Source: Acidobacteriota bacterium (GTDB lineage: Bacteria; Acidobacteriota; Terriglobia; Terriglobales; Acidobacteriaceae). Taken from it: DNA of 6,424 nucleotides. The translations under genes and the position numbers were made by a program. Position 1 is the first letter of the stretch. Each line of letters opens with the position of its first letter. This document shows, in pieces, positions 5,141 to 6,424 of this stretch. The notes under the pieces are model-generated. The model made no database searches and was not told where the DNA came from. It worked only from the letters and a program-made list of their open reading frames with translations. The stretch covers positions 1 to 6,424 of the forward strand of contig JAKABE010000196.1 of the NCBI GenBank assembly GCA_021801945.1, read 5' to 3'.

Positions 5141-6424
5141 ATGAGTGGACGCATCACTTGGGTTTCTCGAGGTTTATGCGCGGCTGGGTTGGCGGGACTT
5201 TTCCTGATTCAAGGTAACGTGCTCGCGGCTGAACAACCGGCAGCACCGGGAGGATCGGCACAGGTGGCGAGCGCTGCAAGCGGTGCTGAATCGGTCTGTG
5301 AACCTGGGTCGATGGGCTCACCCTTTATCCCCGTGGACAGTTGGATCTATCCAGAGATTCTGCGGCTCTACTCGATGGGTTATATCGACAGCGTGTTCGT
5401 GGGAATCCGACCCTGGACGCGCGCCAGAGTCAACCAGATGCTGGATGAGGCCGAGTCAAACATTCAGGATGCGGAATCCACCGGCAGTTCCACTGCGGAA
5501 CAGGCTCAGGAGATTTACAACGCCGTCAGCTACGAGTTGCTCCCGGACAATGAGGGCCCGTGCTTGAAGATGAAGGGCAGAGCCCGCATTACGTCTGTTT
5601 ATACCTTGGCTCGCGGCATCAGCGGTACGCCTCTGCGCGACAGCTTTCATCTCGGTTCGACCATCATCAACGATTACGGAAGGCCGTACGAAAGCGGCTT
5701 CAACAACTATTCGGGCTTCAGCGGTTACGCTACCGCCGGCCGGTTCACGGTGTACGTGCGCGGCGAATTTCAGGGTGCGCCTTCGGCTACGGGCTATTCC
5801 GCCAGCCTGGCCCAGGAACTTTCCGCCGTGGATGGAACCTCCTACCTCAATCCAGCGACCAACCAACCGTATTACCAAGCCACGATTCCCGAGGGGCCGA
5901 TCGGCTCGGCTATTCAAACGCGCTTTCTCGAGGGCTACGTCTCCTATCAGTTTCTGAACCATGTGTTTTCCTTCGGCAAAGTGGACGACTGGCTGAGCCC
6001 GGCCGAGGGTGCTAGCATGGCGTACTCCAATAACGCCGAAAACATCTACGCTTTTCACATCAATCGCATCGAGCCGCTGCACATTCCTCTGCTTTCGCGC
6101 GTTACGGGTCCGTTCCGGTATGAGTTTCTTGTGGGCTCGCTGCGCGGCCATACGTTGATGACCAACCCGGCCTATGTTGCGAACCCCTCGCCCAACATTC
6201 CGAACGTGATCAATCCCGGCGACCCCTGGGTGCACGTTGAGGAGATCAGTTTCAAGCCCACCCCGAACTTTGAACTCGGTTTCGAGCGCACGGTGCTCTT
6301 TGGAGGCGAAGGCCACTCGCCGGTGACGCTGCACACCTTTCTGAAGAGCTTCTTCAGCGTGCGAAATGTATCGGCAGCCGAGAAAAACGGTCCCGGCGAT
6401 CCGGGGGCCCGCTTTGGCGCTTTC
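5141..6424 (+). CDS. Capsule assembly Wzi family outer-membrane protein (3' end outside window)
   Basis: The frame stays open for 428 codons to the window edge, so the C-terminus is missing; such proteins usually exceed 500 residues. A signal peptide is visible: basic MSGRITWVSR, a hydrophobic core (11-24) and a VLA-AE cleavage site near residue 29/30. A mature N-terminal segment, PVDSWIYPEILRLYSMGYID (64-83) and RPWTRARVNQMLDEA (90-104), is typical of the acidobacterial Wzi-like group. Then follow alternating aromatic and polar stretches expected of a beta-barrel, with FGKVDDWLSP (278-287) and SNNAENIYAFHINRIEPL (296-313), the latter matching the SNNA block of Wzi. E. coli Wzi is an 18-stranded lectin that anchors group 1 capsule to the outer membrane; a surface-polysaccharide role is inferred here. 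The gene starts 12 bases after the E1-like stop in the same frame, with a weak SD (TTGGGATC), suggesting translational coupling. No polysaccharide synthesis genes are seen. Confidence 0.86.
   Translation, partial: MSGRITWVSRGLCAAGLAGLFLIQGNVLAAEQPAAPGGSAQVASAASGAESVCEPGSMGSPFIPVDSWIYPEILRLYSMGYIDSVFVGIRPWTRARVNQMLDEAESNIQDAESTGSSTAEQAQEIYNAVSYELLPDNEGPCLKMKGRARITSVYTLARGISGTPLRDSFHLGSTIINDYGRPYESGFNNYSGFSGYATAGRFTVYVRGEFQGAPSATGYSASLAQELSAVDGTSYLNPATNQPYYQATIPEGPIGSAIQTRFLEGYVSYQFLNHVFSFGKVDDWLSPAEGASMAYSNNAENIYAFHINRIEPLHIPLLSRVTGPFRYEFLVGSLRGHTLMTNPAYVANPSPNIPNVINPGDPWVHVEEISFKPTPNFELGFERTVLFGGEGHSPVTLHTFLKSFFSVRNVSAAEKNGPGDPGARFGAF

Noticed and set aside
5456..6334. Long minus-strand open frame of 292 codons
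   Set aside because: It is antisense to the Wzi-like gene, which has a signal peptide and family motifs; long antisense frames are common in GC-rich coding DNA.

Overview
The window reads as chromosomal DNA of a GC-rich bacterium, most likely an Acidobacteriota (Terriglobia-like). The inference rests on the combination of a DUF2252 protein, a standalone QueG, a Wzi-like outer-membrane protein with a family-typical N-terminal segment, and an intergenic hairpin repeat whose forward translation (PGLTPGATVYRPLRG) resembles a translated repeat I recall as dispersed through acidobacterial genomes. The taxonomic call is from memory, not from a search.

Layout. At the left edge (1-48, minus strand) an unrecognised gene appears to begin and run out of the window: a TTG start with an ideally spaced AGGAGG and a hydrophobic N-terminus. 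Diverging from it on the plus strand is a DUF2252 protein (about 174-1496), followed after a short gap by queG (about 1579-2739), the epoxyqueuosine reductase that completes queuosine in tRNA. A 435-base non-coding stretch (2740-3174) follows, rich in small inverted repeats including the acidobacterial-type repeat. Then come a six-helix YihY/BrkB-family inner-membrane protein (3175-4125), an E1-alpha-like thiamine-diphosphate dehydrogenase homologue that has lost its active-site motifs (4250-5128), and, 12 bases later and in the same frame, a secreted Wzi-family capsule-assembly protein (5141 to the window end, incomplete).

How the genes relate. All complete genes are on the plus strand. The first pair (DUF2252, queG) may be cotranscribed. 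The last pair (E1-like pseudoenzyme, Wzi) is close enough to be translationally coupled. There is no obvious single pathway: tRNA modification, an uncharacterised kinase-like protein, an inner-membrane protein and an envelope polysaccharide protein sit side by side. No mobile element, tRNA, rRNA or CRISPR array was seen. The most unusual item is the degenerate E1-alpha homologue: its fold-level landmarks remain, but the ThDP/Mg motif and the catalytic histidines are gone, suggesting a non-catalytic role.
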